Positions 50,577 through 61,520 of a stretch of DNA of 64,000 bases are shown here, one piece after another. The translations under genes were made by a program, and so were the position numbers. Within the stretch, counting starts at the first letter, position 1, and each line of letters begins with the position of its first letter. The notes under the pieces are model-generated. The model worked only from the letters and a program-made list of their open reading frames with translations. It made no database searches and had not been told where the DNA came from. Source of the stretch: Pachypanchax playfairii (taxonomy: Eukaryota > Chordata > Actinopteri > Cyprinodontiformes > Aplocheilidae); the NCBI GenBank assembly GCA_006937955.1, contig SSNP01000133.1:1-64000 (forward strand), given 5' to 3'.

Positions 50577-53500
50577 CTTAAATATAAAACTGGTGTTGAC
50601 TTATTTGAGTTTCTGACACTGATTAATACAAGGTTTTTTACTGATTTTTTTTAACAGTGTGAACGGCCCCGTCTGGACCTGAATGTTCAAATTTGCATAA
50701 AATTCATATCAGATTTTTAACAAAAAGTAGAAAGCTATGGTATTTTACACTCCGAATGTATTCAGTTCCATGTCAGTTTATTGTGTAAATACAACTGAGA
50801 TATTGTTATTGTTAACGTTATTGTTAATTTTAGAGATTTTGTTAAATGTTGCTTTTCTTCTCTCAAAAAATTCCATAAATTGTCACAACATAGAATAAGT
50901 TAACTGGGAAATGAGTTAAATTACACCATAATGATCATAATCAGTTGCTTACTCTTAATTTTGACTCATCATTTAAAAACTATGATCATAGAATTCATGA
51001 TATCCATTTACGGATATGTGATCGTCTGTCAGTGGAGGGAGCGATTGCTGTAGTTTATTTGCATGTTGGGGGTCTGCTTCTCTCGTAAACATAAAGAAGA
51101 TAAAATTAAATTTCCTCCATTTTTGTTTTGTAAAGAGTAAAACCAAGAAGCCATGGTTGATTCTCAGGTCAGACAGCTCAACTGACACGCTGCTGTGAAA
51201 CATAGAGACATTCAAACCTTGAAAGATCTGCTTTTATAAGTTTTTAAGCTCCAGTGACCGCTGCTCAGGAAAGACTTTTAGTAAACAGTCAATAATTGTT
51301 TTCACTTAAAACCTACTTGATCATATTTACTGTGGTTTAGGATTTTGTCTGACTGGTGAGAAAACATGCAGGAACAAAAGAAGTTCTGAAACTCTTCACA
51401 CGCAGTCAGCGTATCAAAGTGCAATATGCTTATGTAGATTAGATCGTATTGTTGATGAGCACTGCAAACACAAGCGTTGTGAAGAGCAATGTGAGAGGAC
51501 CTTCTGCTCTTTTGCCTCACTTCATTTAACACGCTGTATAACTTTCTTTTTGCCAAATTAAATTGCAGCTCATCTGCAGCCCTTTTTATGCAAATCAGTC
51601 TCTGCACTTGAGAAACTGTTTATCTGCATGCATTCCTGCGTATCTATCACCAGGTTGGTGTGCATGTGTGTAGAGTGCATGCAGTAGATAATACAGAAAA
51701 TATCAAAAATCAAACCTTGTCTAAATCAGAGAGGAGCTGATCGAATCTGTCATCAGTTCCTCGAGCTCAGGGAAGATATTTGCTGTTATTTTGTTTGAGC
51801 AGCGTCTTTTCATCTGGCAATGTCATTTTAAAAGGTCATCTTTCTCCACAAAGACTAAACTCATTAAATTCATCACTCAGACACAAAATGTTTCAGGGGC
51901 CACACAGATGTCTGCAACAGACTGCTAATCCAAACATCTGACTGAAATACAGCATAATTTTAAAATAAACGCCACTGATTCAAAGTGAAGGATGTCCAAG
52001 TGTCCAACTCTGAATGCTGAACATGTTTTTTAGGTCTAAATAATAAATATTCTTTCAGCTTCTGTCCCTTCAGTTGCTTTGTTTCATTATCAAGAAGATT
52101 TGGGGATTTTCATTTCTTTTATGCATTTTGTTTTATGAAAGCAAACCCCTCTAATTGCACGAACATGTAGCTGTTTGAAAACTAATGCTGAAATTATTCT
52201 CTGGCAATGATGATGAATTAAACTGAGATTATTCTAAATAGGTGGAAGAACCAAAAGCAGTTACAGCATGGGAAACATTACATGGCAACAGAGTAAAACA
52301 TCAAACAAACAGAGGAAAAGTAGTTTCAGACTGAAAAGCATGAGCATCATATGTACAAAAATTATGTCATGTTAAACCAACTGAAAGCACAAGATTGTGT
52401 CTGAACTTACCATTTCATTAAAAACTCCTGTTTCGATTTTACCTGCCTGTGTGAGTTCGCACCCTGCACCACAGCCACGCCTGTTTCCAACAGTTCTGCT
52501 TCCTTGTATTATTTTGTTATGTCATCGCAGGTCTTTATTAGCTGAATTTGTGTTTCTGGTTCTTTAAAATCCGAGTGATTCTAGACTTCCTGTGTTCTTA
52601 CTGTGTTTATACTTTAGTTTAGTACAAGACTTCACGATTCAGAGTTTATAGTTTTTCCAGTCTGAGCGTCATCCCTCGTTCCCTCTGTGCTCTACTTTCT
52701 CACTCCTGCATTACATCATCATAAGCCTCCTTCAGTATATGAAGCTCTTAGTTTGTTCTTTCAGTCTGATCATGCTGTTTCCAGTGTTCCCTGTCCTGCC
52801 TTTAGCTTTTTGTGTTTCCCTCCAGCTTCAGTAAATTCTGGTTATTTGCCAGAAAACTAGTGACAAGTGGGCCAGTTTGTTATACGGCTAGATATAAAGT
52901 AGTTTATCTTATTTATCCAGACATCAGTGACACAGAAATGAGCAAATGTAATGTTACATAAGTGTGCCACTGTCAAGTCAACATCAAACTTCTTTTAAAC
53001 CTGATGAGTGACTCCAAAATAAGTGTCATCTGTCAACTACCGGCTCTCCGTGTGGCGTTCTGCAAACAAAGTAGATTGTTTGAAAAGGACTTGGCTGTAA
53101 GAGACATTATCCACCTCATGCTGGATGAATTTATTAGCCTTTCAAAATCAAAATGATACAAGACTGAAACCAGAAGGCAGAGCTGCTTCCACAAAAGCTT
53201 CACTGCTGTAAATCATAAAAAACTACAGACTCATTCTTTATTTGGTCCAAAAACAGAAAGTCAAATCCAACTTTTCTAGATGTTTTTCATCTCTGTGAAT
53301 CTGTTCAAAAGCTTGTAAGCTGATAAGATATGTGCAGGTGCCTAATAGGCTACATGATTATCCAAGCTAGCAGAGCAATAAATGTTAAAATTATACTTGT
53401 CCATGATTGTATATTCATAAAGATGATATATTTTGATCTTTGGTCTGTGTGAGTTTGTTTTTTGCTTGAAATGTCAAACATATACATTTTTATCATTTTC

Positions 53501-55112
53501 CTTTATACTGTGATTTTTTATTTCTCAGAATAAAAAACAACCCTCACTTCTTCAGATGCTTTTTACACCCTGAGTACAAAACTCAGAACCATAAGTGTTT
53601 AAAGACACTAACAGGCTTTTTACTTTGCTTGCTTACTTCGAATTCAAAATGTATATATTGATCAGAAACTCCCTTTTTCCTGAGAAGAAGCATCACAGTG
53701 CCTCAGTACACTGCTGCCTCAATTCACCCACCCACACTTTCCACTCCCAGGATGCCTTGTCATCTCGCTCATTTGAAATTAAACAGCCAGTGCAGGCCCG
53801 GCTCTTTTGCTATCTCTCTTTCACGTCTCTGCAGTCCATCATCTGCTCACTTCTAGCCGCGCAGCTTTGAAGTTCATAAACTGTGAAGCAAAGGATGGCT
53901 GATCTGATGGTCACTGCAACTGAGGCAGAAAGGATCCGGTCAATAAACTCAAAGAGTGAGACGCCTTTTTTGCGGAATAACAGACAGACATTAAAGTTAG
54001 GCCTGTAAAATCATGCATCCACACATTTTACCTTTAACTCTCTGTCGTTCTTTCTCTGACAACGTTGAGGATTCTTTGGGGAAAGTGTAAAGCTTGTGAA
54101 AATAAACTCCTTACACTTATTACATGAGCAATTATTCTTTTTTTTCTATAAACCCATGAGGTTTTTAGATATTGTAAACATGTTTGAATGGTTTATCACA
54201 GTGATAAAAGATAACGTTTACAACTAAGATGTAAATAAAAAACAGGAAATATGAATTTTATTTTGACAGTTCCCCTTTCACATCTAACACAACTATCACA
54301 AGAGCTTAGGAAATCAGTATTCAGGACTTGCCACAAGCTGTTCAGACATAATGAATGTGTTCAAGACCAGACTTCATGTAAAGGGAATGTGTGGGGAAAA
54401 ATGAAGTTCACTTGACCTCAATATATTCCCCTCAGCTCCTGAAAATTGCTTTCGCTTTGGTCCTTCCACTTGATATCTTTTTGCCAATCACAAAGAGTCA
54501 CAAAGATCCACTGAGTGTCCTCTGCATCTGTGCACCGTCAGCGCTGCTGTCATAGCTACGACTGGGCTTAAAAGCATGATGCACATGTGCCAGCTCAGCA
54601 GCTGTCACCTAAAAGTAAGGAAGGCCATAGTATAAAAGGAAATCTGTTCTTGCTTGACACTTTTCAAGTTGCAAGAATTGCAAAACACTCCTGAGTGGCA
54701 CCGAAACCCGGTGGGTAAACAGTGGCAGACACAAGTCGCCTTCTGGAAAGTGTTCTTTCTTCCAAAAGGGTTCTTGAAGAGGACACTGAATCCCCCGTTA
54801 CTGTTTGGATACAAACAATCTGCAAGCACTAATTACAGATGACTGCTGAAAGATTCATAACACTCTTCAACTTTCTTTTTAGGATTTTATTTTCTCATTT
54901 AAAGACTATGGAAATCAAAGCTTTAGAACAGTTCATGTGAAGTATCACAGCATTTAATATGAGCCTTATAATATGGTTATATGGTAGATGTTTTTACTTT
55001 TAATGCATAAGAAAGCATGGATTTAAGCACGTACTCTTTTTATAGAGCTGACAGGTGAATATATCATTTGTTCATGTTCTGGCAGTTGTCCAGAACCGGT
55101 TTCAAGAAAGAT
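50577..55112. other. No supported gene; candidate regulatory-type sequence
   Basis: No exon or clear repeat. Two octamer-type POU sites, ATTTGCAT (51057-51064) and ATGCAAAT (51588-51595), bracket a repeat-poor stretch. The CT-rich segment at about 52430-52860 has the look of an old fish LTR but no defined ends. Short frames at 53595-53870 and 54605-54842 show no domain. Confidence 0.4.
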
Positions 55113-55117
55113 CCCCG
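55113..55117. repeat. Target-site duplicate, left (CCCCG)
   Basis: CCCCG immediately precedes the LTR's TG start and is repeated exactly after its CA end at 55825-55829. This is the 5-bp duplication expected for Ty3/gypsy-like or retroviral-type integration. Confidence 0.85.
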
Positions 55118-55824
55118 TGTCAGGTTCAGTGTTCTGTGTTTTTTCTGTGTCGGGTGAGTCATCTGCTTGCAGATAAGAGCTACGCTGGAGCGCGAGGTAG
55201 ATTGATTACACCTGGCGGAGATCAGAGCTGATGAGGAGCAGGGTGCTATTTAAGCCTGAAGCAGACGTTCATTCAGCGCCTGGTTGTTAACCTACATGGT
55301 AGCGCCTTTGTGCCATCCTAGTGATTTCATTCCTAGTGATTTTCATGATACATGTTGAGATTTTCCGAGAGTGTTTTTCCCCCCTGTGTTCAACTAACCT
55401 GTTGTCTTCAGGATTTGCATCACCCTGCTCCTTGTGTGTTTCCGAGGATCCTTCTGTGTCCAGCGTCTGATCTCCCTGAGCCTTGTCTACCTCCCTCCAG
55501 CGATCTCACCCGACCTGGACTCACCACCTCCCTGCACAGCACCGCACTGGACCTGTCCTCCTCCCGAGAGTTACCTGCTTCAAACTCCTGTGAGTCATTT
55601 CACATCTCCCCTCCCTGCAATATCTCCTGTACATATCTACCGGCTCCAGCACTAACTCTCATCTCCCCTTGCAGTCCCGAGAACCACCTGACGCACCAGA
55701 AACACAGAGCACATTTTCCCCTGTATATATTTCTGATCACTTGTAAATAAACCTGTTCACTTTACCCCTGAGAACTGTGTCTGAGTCCAGCATGTGGGTC
55801 AACAAACTGATAGAGCCCGTGACA
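55118..55824 (+). mobile_element. Solo LTR of an LTR retrotransposon (707 bp)
   Basis: The segment begins TGTCAGGTTC and ends CCCGTGACA, with the short inverted terminal TGTCA/TGACA of an LTR, and is flanked by a perfect CCCCG duplication. The plus orientation follows from a TATA-like CTATTTAAG near 55245 and an AATAAA polyadenylation signal at 55745 followed by a short downstream part, giving the U3-R-U5 order. No internal gag-pol region is present, so the copy arose by recombination between two LTRs. The 132-codon frame at 55352-55750 is proline- and serine-rich read-through of CT-rich LTR sequence, not a gene. Clade (gypsy-type favoured) is inference. Confidence 0.85.
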
Positions 55825-55829
55825 CCCCG
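55825..55829. repeat. Target-site duplicate, right (CCCCG)
   Basis: Exact copy of 55113-55117 directly after the LTR's terminal CA. Confidence 0.85.
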
Positions 55830-55928
55830 CACCCTCTGCTTTTCAGCTACTTCCTCCAGCTCATTCAGAAAAACTCTGAGATGTTCCCAGGCCACCTGAG
55901 AGATTTCACCTCTCAGGGGTGCAAGCAC
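55830..55928 (-). mobile_element. Rex3-like LINE scrap (end of the reverse transcriptase protein)
   Basis: Minus-strand translation gives GEISQVAWEHLRVFLNELEE followed by VAEKQRVRG. This corresponds to the S-x-L-A-W-E-R-L ... E-E-L-E-E-V-A-G-E-R-E block near the C-terminus of Rex3/RTE reverse transcriptases, as recalled from the family. The scrap is cut on one side by the solo LTR. On the other it ends about 20 bp before the Tc1 element. Only about 30 residues remain, so it is a dead fragment. Sequence left of the LTR may continue it but is too short and diverged to be sure. Confidence 0.65.
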
Positions 55929-55948
55929 AAACTTCTGGGCCCCATGTA

Positions 55949-56148
55949 CAGTGGGGCAAAAAAGTATTTAGTCAGCCACCAATTGTGTAAGTTCTCCCAC
56001 TTAAAAAGATCAGAGAGGCCTGTAATTTTCATCATAGGTATACCTCAACTATGAGAGACAAAATGAGGAAAAAAAATCCAGAAAATCACATTGTCTGATT
56101 TTTAAAGAATTTATTTGCAAATTATGGTGGAAAATAAGTATTTGGTCA
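55949..56148 (+). repeat. Left 200-bp terminal inverted repeat of the Tc1 element
   Basis: Starts CAGTGGGGCAAAAAAGTATT directly after the TA duplicate. It matches the reverse complement of 57365-57564 base for base in my reading, including the A8 run. Confidence 0.95.
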
Positions 56149-56311
56149 CCTACAAACAAGTAAGATTTCTGGCTTTCACAGACCTGTAACTTCTTTAAGA
56201 GGCTCCTCGGTCCTCCACTCGTTACCTGTATTAATGGCACCTGTGTGAACTCGTTATCAGTATAAAAGACACCTGTCCACAACCTCAAACAGTCACACTC
56301 CAAACTCCACT

Positions 56312-57348
56312 ATGGCCAAGACCAAAGAGCTGTCAAAGGACACCAGAAACAAAATTGTAGACCTTCACCAGGCTGGGAAGACTGAATCTGCAATAGGTAA
56401 GCAGCTTGGTGTGAAGAAATCAACTGTGGGAGCAATTATTAGAAAATGGAAGACATACAAGACCACTGATAATCTCCCTCGATCTGGGGCTCCACGCAAG
56501 ATCTCACCCCGTGGGGTCAAAATGATCACAAGAACGGTGAGCAAAAATCCCAGAACCACACGGAGGGACCTAGTGAATGACCTGCAGAGAGCTGGGACCA
56601 AAGTAACAAAGGCTACCATCAGTAACACACTACGCCGCCAGGGACTCAAATCCTGCAGTGCCAGACGTGTCCCCCTGCTGAAGCCAGGACACGTCCAGGC
56701 ACGTCTGCGGTTTGCTAGAGAGCATTTGGATGATCCAGAAGAGGATTGGGAGAACATCATATGGTCAGATGAAACCAAAATAGAACTTTTTGGTAGAAAC
56801 TCAACTTGTCGTGTTTGGAGGGGAAAGAATGCTGAGTTGGATCCAAAGAACACCATACCTACTGTAAAGCATGGGGGTGGAAACATCATGCTTTGGGGCT
56901 GTTTTTCTGCAAGGGGACCAGGACGACTGATTCGTGTAAAGGAAAGAATGAATGGGGCCATGTATCGTAAGATTTTGAGTGAAAACCTCCTTCCATCAGC
57001 AAGGGCATTGAAAATGAGACGTGGCTGGGTCTTTCAGCATGACAATGATCCCAAACACACCGCCCGGGCAANNNNNNNNNNNNNNNGAAGGAGTGGCTTC
57101 GTAAGAAGCATTTCAAGGTCCTGGAGTGGCCTAGCCAGTCTCCAGATCTCAACCCCATAGAAAATCTCTGGAGGGAGTTGAAAGTCCGTGTTGCCCAGCG
57201 TCAGCCACAAAACATCACTGCTCTAGAGGAGATCTGCATGGAGGAATGGGCCAAAATACCAGCAACATTGTGTGAAAACCTTGTGAAGACTTACAGAAAA
57301 CGTTTGACCTCTGTCATTGCCAACAAAGGCTATATAACAAAGTATTGA
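56312..57348 (+). CDS. Tc1-like transposase, interrupted by an assembly gap
   Basis: DNA transposase that cuts out and reinserts the surrounding element by binding its inverted repeats. The ATG at 56312 starts a typical Tc1 N-terminus (MAKTKELS). Residues 1-115 hold the paired-like DNA-binding domain of two helix-turn-helix parts joined by a GRPR-like linker (PRSGAPRK, 56-63). The catalytic domain shows Asp153 (WSDETKIELFG), a glycine-rich box (GGGNIMLWGCFSARGPG, 188-204), Asp244 (HDNDPKHTA) and, after the gap, a Glu in NPIENLW. Upstream 253 codons are open. The frame after the gap begins AAG at 57088 and gives 86 more codons to the TGA at 57346-57348. If the 15 Ns stand for one base, the protein is 340 residues and the Glu becomes residue 279, restoring exact DD34E spacing. 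As written, the gap causes an artificial frameshift. Confidence 0.95.
57072..57086. other. Assembly gap (15 N) inside the transposase gene
   Basis: Fifteen undetermined bases. The frame before and after them fits only if their number is 1 modulo 3, and the normal Tc1 length and D-to-E spacing fit one base. The gap size is thus probably a placeholder, not a real distance. Confidence 0.9.
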
Positions 57349-57364
57349 GATTAACTTTTGTTAT

Positions 57365-57564
57365 TGACCAAATACTTATTTTCCACCATAATTTGCAAAT
57401 AAATTCTTTAAAAATCAGACAATGTGATTTTCTGGATTTTTTTTCCTCATTTTGTCTCTCATAGTTGAGGTATACCTATGATGAAAATTACAGGCCTCTC
57501 TGATCTTTTTAAGTGGGAGAACTTACACAATTGGTGGCTGACTAAATACTTTTTTGCCCCACTG
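57365..57564 (-). repeat. Right 200-bp terminal inverted repeat of the Tc1 element
   Basis: Ends TTTTTTGCCCCACTG directly before the TA duplicate at 57565. It is the inverted partner of 55949-56148, with no difference seen. The transposase stop lies 16 bp before it. Confidence 0.95.
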
Positions 57565-57784
57565 TATAAACCATCATGGTTGATCAATATTTCTCATATC
57601 TCTCTTCATGTTGGAGAAAATGTTTAATTGTCAACATAATAAAAGTCAAATGACTGTTGTTCACTCTTTACAGGAATCCATAAATAGTAAATGTGTCCTG
57701 AATGACCACCAGACTAAACAGTCAATACCAAGTACAACTCAAACAGTTAGTGGAAATAACTTTGATGCTGAAGAATACATAATA

Positions 57785-57989
57785 ACTAGAAAAGCACTCT
57801 GAGGCCTCTGACAGATCTATAAGGTAATCCAGATCACCCCCAAAATCTAATCGATTGTTTCTTGGATCATTTCTGACCTTTCCTAAAAATTTCATCAAAA
57901 TCCATCCATACGTTTTTGACTAATCCTGCAAAGAGACAGGCAGGCAGACAGACCCCAATAAAAACATTACCTCCTTGGCTGAGGTAATA
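57785..57989. repeat. Widespread animal repeat with CCTCC...GAGG ends, copy 2
   Basis: The segment starts AACTAGAAAAGCACTCTGAG, like the start of copy 1 (AACTAGAAAAACACTCAGCG). It runs through CAGATCACCCCCAAAATCTA, TTTCTGACCTTTCCTAAAAA and a CAGGCAGACAGAC tract to ACCTCCTTGGCTGAGGTAAT. Compared with copy 1 at 26957-27265 it lacks about 100 bp of the left part. The shared internal boxes and order make the relation clear. Confidence 0.75.
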
Positions 57990-58259
57990 ATTCATCTGCA
58001 TGGAGAAAACAAGTTAACACGCCTTCACTGTGAGAAAACTGCTGCTGGTATTAGCTCAAACTGTGTTGGTCCAGGGGTGCTACTCATCCCCCCTTCACAA
58101 ATAAACTTCTCCTCATTTTATTTTCTCCCCTCCTCTCCTTTAATCCCCTTTCTAAGAAAGCCTGAATTCATTTTATTGTAAAAAAGCATGACTTATTCCT
58201 CCCTCCTGCTCCTCTGGCTGATGGGCCACACAGCTGATCGGCTGCGGACAGGTGTAGAC
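57990..58259. other. No supported feature
   Basis: Short stretch between two repeats. The frame at 57975-58181 starts inside the repeat and is not a gene. Confidence 0.45.
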
Positions 58260-58531
58260 TAAATGTCCAGTATTTGTATAGCGCCTTTCTAGTCATTCAG
58301 ACCACTCAAAGTGCTTTCACACTACAAGGTTTTACATTCACACAACCCGATATGTAAACCGGGGGGAGAGGGTAGGGGCTGACACTCACACAACCAATAC
58401 GCAGATCGGGGGGCAACATGGGGTTCAGTGTCTTGCCCAAGGACACTTCAACATGTGGTGGTGGAATCAATCCACCAACCTTCAAATTGGAGGACAACTG
58501 CTCTAACCACTGAGCCACAGCCGCTCCGTCC
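58260..58531 (-). mobile_element. tRNA-derived SINE with L2-like tail
   Basis: On the minus strand the head holds an RNA polymerase III A box (TGGCTCAGTGGTTAGAGCAG, 58498-58517) and a B-box-like GGTTGGTGGATTGATTCC (58463-58480), spaced as in a tRNA. The body continues with GTGTCCTTGGGCAAGACACT and ends in CACTTTGAGTGGTCTGAATG and AGAAAGGCGCTATACAAATA, the tail shared with fish L2-type LINEs that supply the copying enzyme. The order matches tRNA-derived SINEs known from percomorph fishes (AFC-like). The B box departs from the GGTTCGAATCC consensus, so this copy is probably inactive. It is not a functional tRNA gene. The frame at 58306-58533 is read-through. Confidence 0.85.
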
Positions 58532-59220
58532 ATTTCGCACCTTTTTAAAGGGGCAATAGAAGCCTCAGAGATTATCTGTCATTGATCTCTTCATTCAGCA
58601 AGGCTGAATTTCATTATCACATTTAATCAGCAATTTTAAAAAGAACATGGTTACATGAGTTCAACCGGCTCGGTCACAAGACGTGTGTTTTGAGTTACCA
58701 CAGTAATGTAAACATGATTGAGAGACTATTGCCATCTTAAAACTCATCACTCGATATTACACACTATGTAGCAGGAAACCTTGATGTTTTTTTTTTTAGT
58801 TTTTTATATTCAAAGATGTTTTTAATCCAGTTTAGGGCTCAATAAGTCATTGATGTTGATCATAACATTCGGAAATATTTATACTCAGAAAAAGATCACA
58901 ACTGTTTTATTAAACAATAACAAGAAGTCAAACGTAGGCAGTGGGCCATTGATTTTTACTAAATCTTTAGTTATACAGTATTTAATCTAGTCAAGGCTTA
59001 AATATTAACACATTACACTAATAAATATGCACTTATAAAAACTTTTTGTTGAATTGCTTCCATTCAATAAATTCTAAGCTGAGACATATTTTGAGGAAAA
59101 ACAAGTTTAAGAACAATTTAAAATTATTTTAAAAAATTTAAACATAGGCGTGTTAAAAATTAAACATATGGATAAGGACTCATACCAAGATGAGGACGAT
59201 CTAATGACTAATTAAAGTAA
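58532..59220. other. No supported feature
   Basis: AT-rich sequence without a recognisable repeat or exon. Confidence 0.45.
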
Positions 59221-59496
59221 TACTCTGCAGTTTCTGACCATGACACAGTTGGATGTGTAACCCCAAAGGGGGTTACTATCTCTTTTGGAGTGCCAAACAG
59301 CGTTGAATGTTGTGCTTTTGTTCCGTTTGGTAAGCGTATAATGGAGTTTGAACAAGGCTTGCTGGTGCTGTATGGAGATAGGGACAGAACGGAGGAGAAT
59401 GTAATTACTATACCTGTCTATACAACAATGGCTAACCACCTTTCTCACCCCAGGCTCCACTTGAACATGCTGAAAGCAAGTGCTGTTGAATTGTGA
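59221..59496 (+). other. Unrecognised open segment, possible terminal exon or mobile-element remnant
   Basis: An open plus-strand frame follows the stop codon at 59218-59220 and runs 91 codons to a TGA at 59494-59496. The first ATG comes only at 59341, but TACTCTGCAG at 59221-59230 could be a splice acceptor. The reading includes DHDTVGCVTPKGVTISFG, VPFGKRIMEFEQGLLVLYGD and TTMANHLSHPRLHLNMLKAS. The composition is protein-like and balanced, unlike the AT-driven frames elsewhere. The minus strand over the same bases is also open (59212-59514, 100 codons), which weakens the case. I do not recognise either product. Confidence 0.25.
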
Positions 59497-61520
59497 GATC
59501 ACATATGCCACCATCTGCTTTAAATAAACGAGGGGAAAAAGCTGATGTGTCTATCTCCATGAGAATAATTTTTTATCCCTCAAGCTAATGTGTGTTTTTC
59601 TTATTTATACAACTACTTTGATGCATTAAAAAAATCCCATTTTAAGATGATTCATGAGCGGCTAGGGAGCAGTTTTATAGCAGACATAAAGTTTGGAGGC
59701 ACACAAATGTGAAAATAACTAGGCATTAAAAATCCCAACTGCTGCATAAAGTGCATGTAAAAAATGTCTAGTAAAAGCAGGTTCTGTTAACAATAGCTGT
59801 CACTTTTTAACTTTTTACACATGCCACCCTCATGGTTGGAAAAATCCCCTTCAGTACTGCCTGTTGTCTTTATTCTGTATCCACTCGTTGCTGGTTATTT
59901 ATTCAAATATTATGGCTGCAGTCGTTCAATACTTCTCACTTCTCAGGGGAAATGGCAGTAAGGTCTGAAGGACTCCCAGGACCAGAAGCCTTCTTTCGTG
60001 CCACACCTGTCCCCCTTTAACCAACTACCTGCTGTCGGGAGAGTCTCAGGTTCTGGGGTTTTCTGCAGTTTCTCTGGGGATTGTCCTGTTTGACACTAGA
60101 GGGAATTTGCTGGGACGTCCACTTCTGAGAAGATGGGCAGTTGTCTTAAATGTTTTCTACCAGTGAATAATATTATGCCTGTCGAATGATGAACTCCAAG
60201 GACATTAAATCCTTCCCAGACTGATGGGCAGCAACAACAGCATCTCTAAGGTCATTGTTGATGTTTTTCCTGCTTACATGTCCTTGTGCTTCGGACCCGA
60301 TCGTTTAATAATTTAATGATGATCAGTTAATCAAATGAATTTTAGTAGCAGCACCAAGATGCTACTTTTCTTCTTCAGGTCCTACGGAAGTAAGAGGCGC
60401 GTACTTAGTTTTTTTACATAAAACTTTCCATATTGGTGTTTGTGTTTAATAAAAATGGCATGATGGACTCTGTTTGTTTCTGTACACTTGAGGTTAAATT
60501 TGAATGATTTTACCCTTGAAAAGACCAAATCCTTTTTACGTCCTGATGTGAAAGACTCAAAAAGTGGGTGCACTTTTTCATCATGACTGTACATTTAAAA
60601 TATTCTACATTTTAGAAAAGTAGAATATTTTTACACAAGGGTAAGTAACAGAACATCCCAAAGGAAGAATACTCTGCTCTTGAGTGTTTATCACTCAGAT
60701 TTGCTCCAAATTGCACTAAATTGAACTGTTAGGCCTCAGTAGACAATTCCTAATGAATACAAGGGCGACACACATCTCAAACAGAGTTGCTTGAGAGCGC
60801 ACAGATGTTACACTGGAGCCTGAAGTAGCACACAAAGCAAGGCACTTGTCTTGTCTGATGAGAGGGCTCATTTGGAGCTGCCATTAGTAGACAAATGATT
60901 TATGACTCTGTCTGCCTCTCCCTGCAGAAACCACAACTTTCACTTCAGAAGCACCAGGAAAGAGTTTCACTCAGCTTCAGTCTTCTAGCTCAAATGCAGC
61001 AAAGTGAACTTTACTGATGTGGATCGATGCTGCTGAGACGGCGCCACATATCATGAGTCTTGTTTTATAAACAGATGAGTGGTAACAAAGACACATGGGG
61101 TAATATTTGGTTTGGTCTGAAAGTGTTGAAAAGTTTTCTGCATATACTTTTAACATAGTTTTTGAAAAAAATATTTAGTTTGGCTTTCAGTCCAGAACTT
61201 TCTTTTTTTCAGAAGTTATCTGACTCTGACCTAAAAATCATAAAAAAGGGTCCTTAAGTCAAAGGAGGAACCCATACTAAGTCGGCATACAGTATAACAT
61301 ATAACACGGAACTTGGCAAAGGATCTGTTTTAAAACAGATTTTTAGAAACGGTGTTACCAGCATCCATTAACAGAGTCACAATTTTTTTCTTTAGTTGCT
61401 CCAGTCATCCAAAATACCAAAGATGTCCCATTCTGACAGAAATAAAAAATGACTTTAGTATCGAAAAAGTTATTAGCTGAAACTTCTCATAAAATAGAAC
61501 AGAGGTCATAAAACCCAATC
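59497..61520. other. No supported gene
   Basis: No repeat or exon recognised. The part at about 60720-61050 is less AT-rich and repeat-free, but I see no coding or RNA signal there. Confidence 0.45.

Larger units (their letters stand above)
55949..57564 (+). mobile_element. Nearly intact Tc1-like (DD34E) transposon, 1616 bp as assembled
   Basis: The element is flanked by TA at 55947-55948 and 57565-57566, the hallmark of Tc1/mariner insertion. Its ends are 200-bp inverted repeats (55949-56148 and 57365-57564) that I read as identical. Each TIR carries an outer and an inner copy of a transposase-binding-type repeat (AAGTATTTAGTCA at 55962 and AAGTATTTGGTCA at 56136), the IR/DR arrangement known from Sleeping Beauty-type elements. 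One transposase gene fills the interior. The identical TIRs and open gene imply a recent insertion. The only defect visible is a 15-N assembly gap. I recall very similar ends from Tc1 families widespread in fishes. Confidence 0.97.

Noticed and set aside
52430..52860. Possible degenerate LTR
   Set aside because: CT-rich style resembles fish LTRs, but no TG...CA ends, target duplication or polyadenylation layout could be defined.
55352..55750. 132-codon Pro/Ser-rich plus-strand frame
   Set aside because: It lies entirely inside the solo LTR and contains the polyadenylation region, so it is read-through of CT-rich LTR sequence.
56365..56961. 198-codon minus-strand frame
   Set aside because: It is the antisense shadow of the Tc1 transposase, which is fully supported on the plus strand.
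57072..57086. Inactivating frameshift in the Tc1 transposase
   Set aside because: The shift coincides exactly with an N run. Both flanks are open, and the DD34E spacing fits a one-base gap, so it is more likely an assembly artefact.
58463..58517. Functional tRNA gene on the minus strand
   Set aside because: A and B boxes are present, but the cloverleaf arms do not close, the B box is degenerate and the sequence continues into a SINE body.
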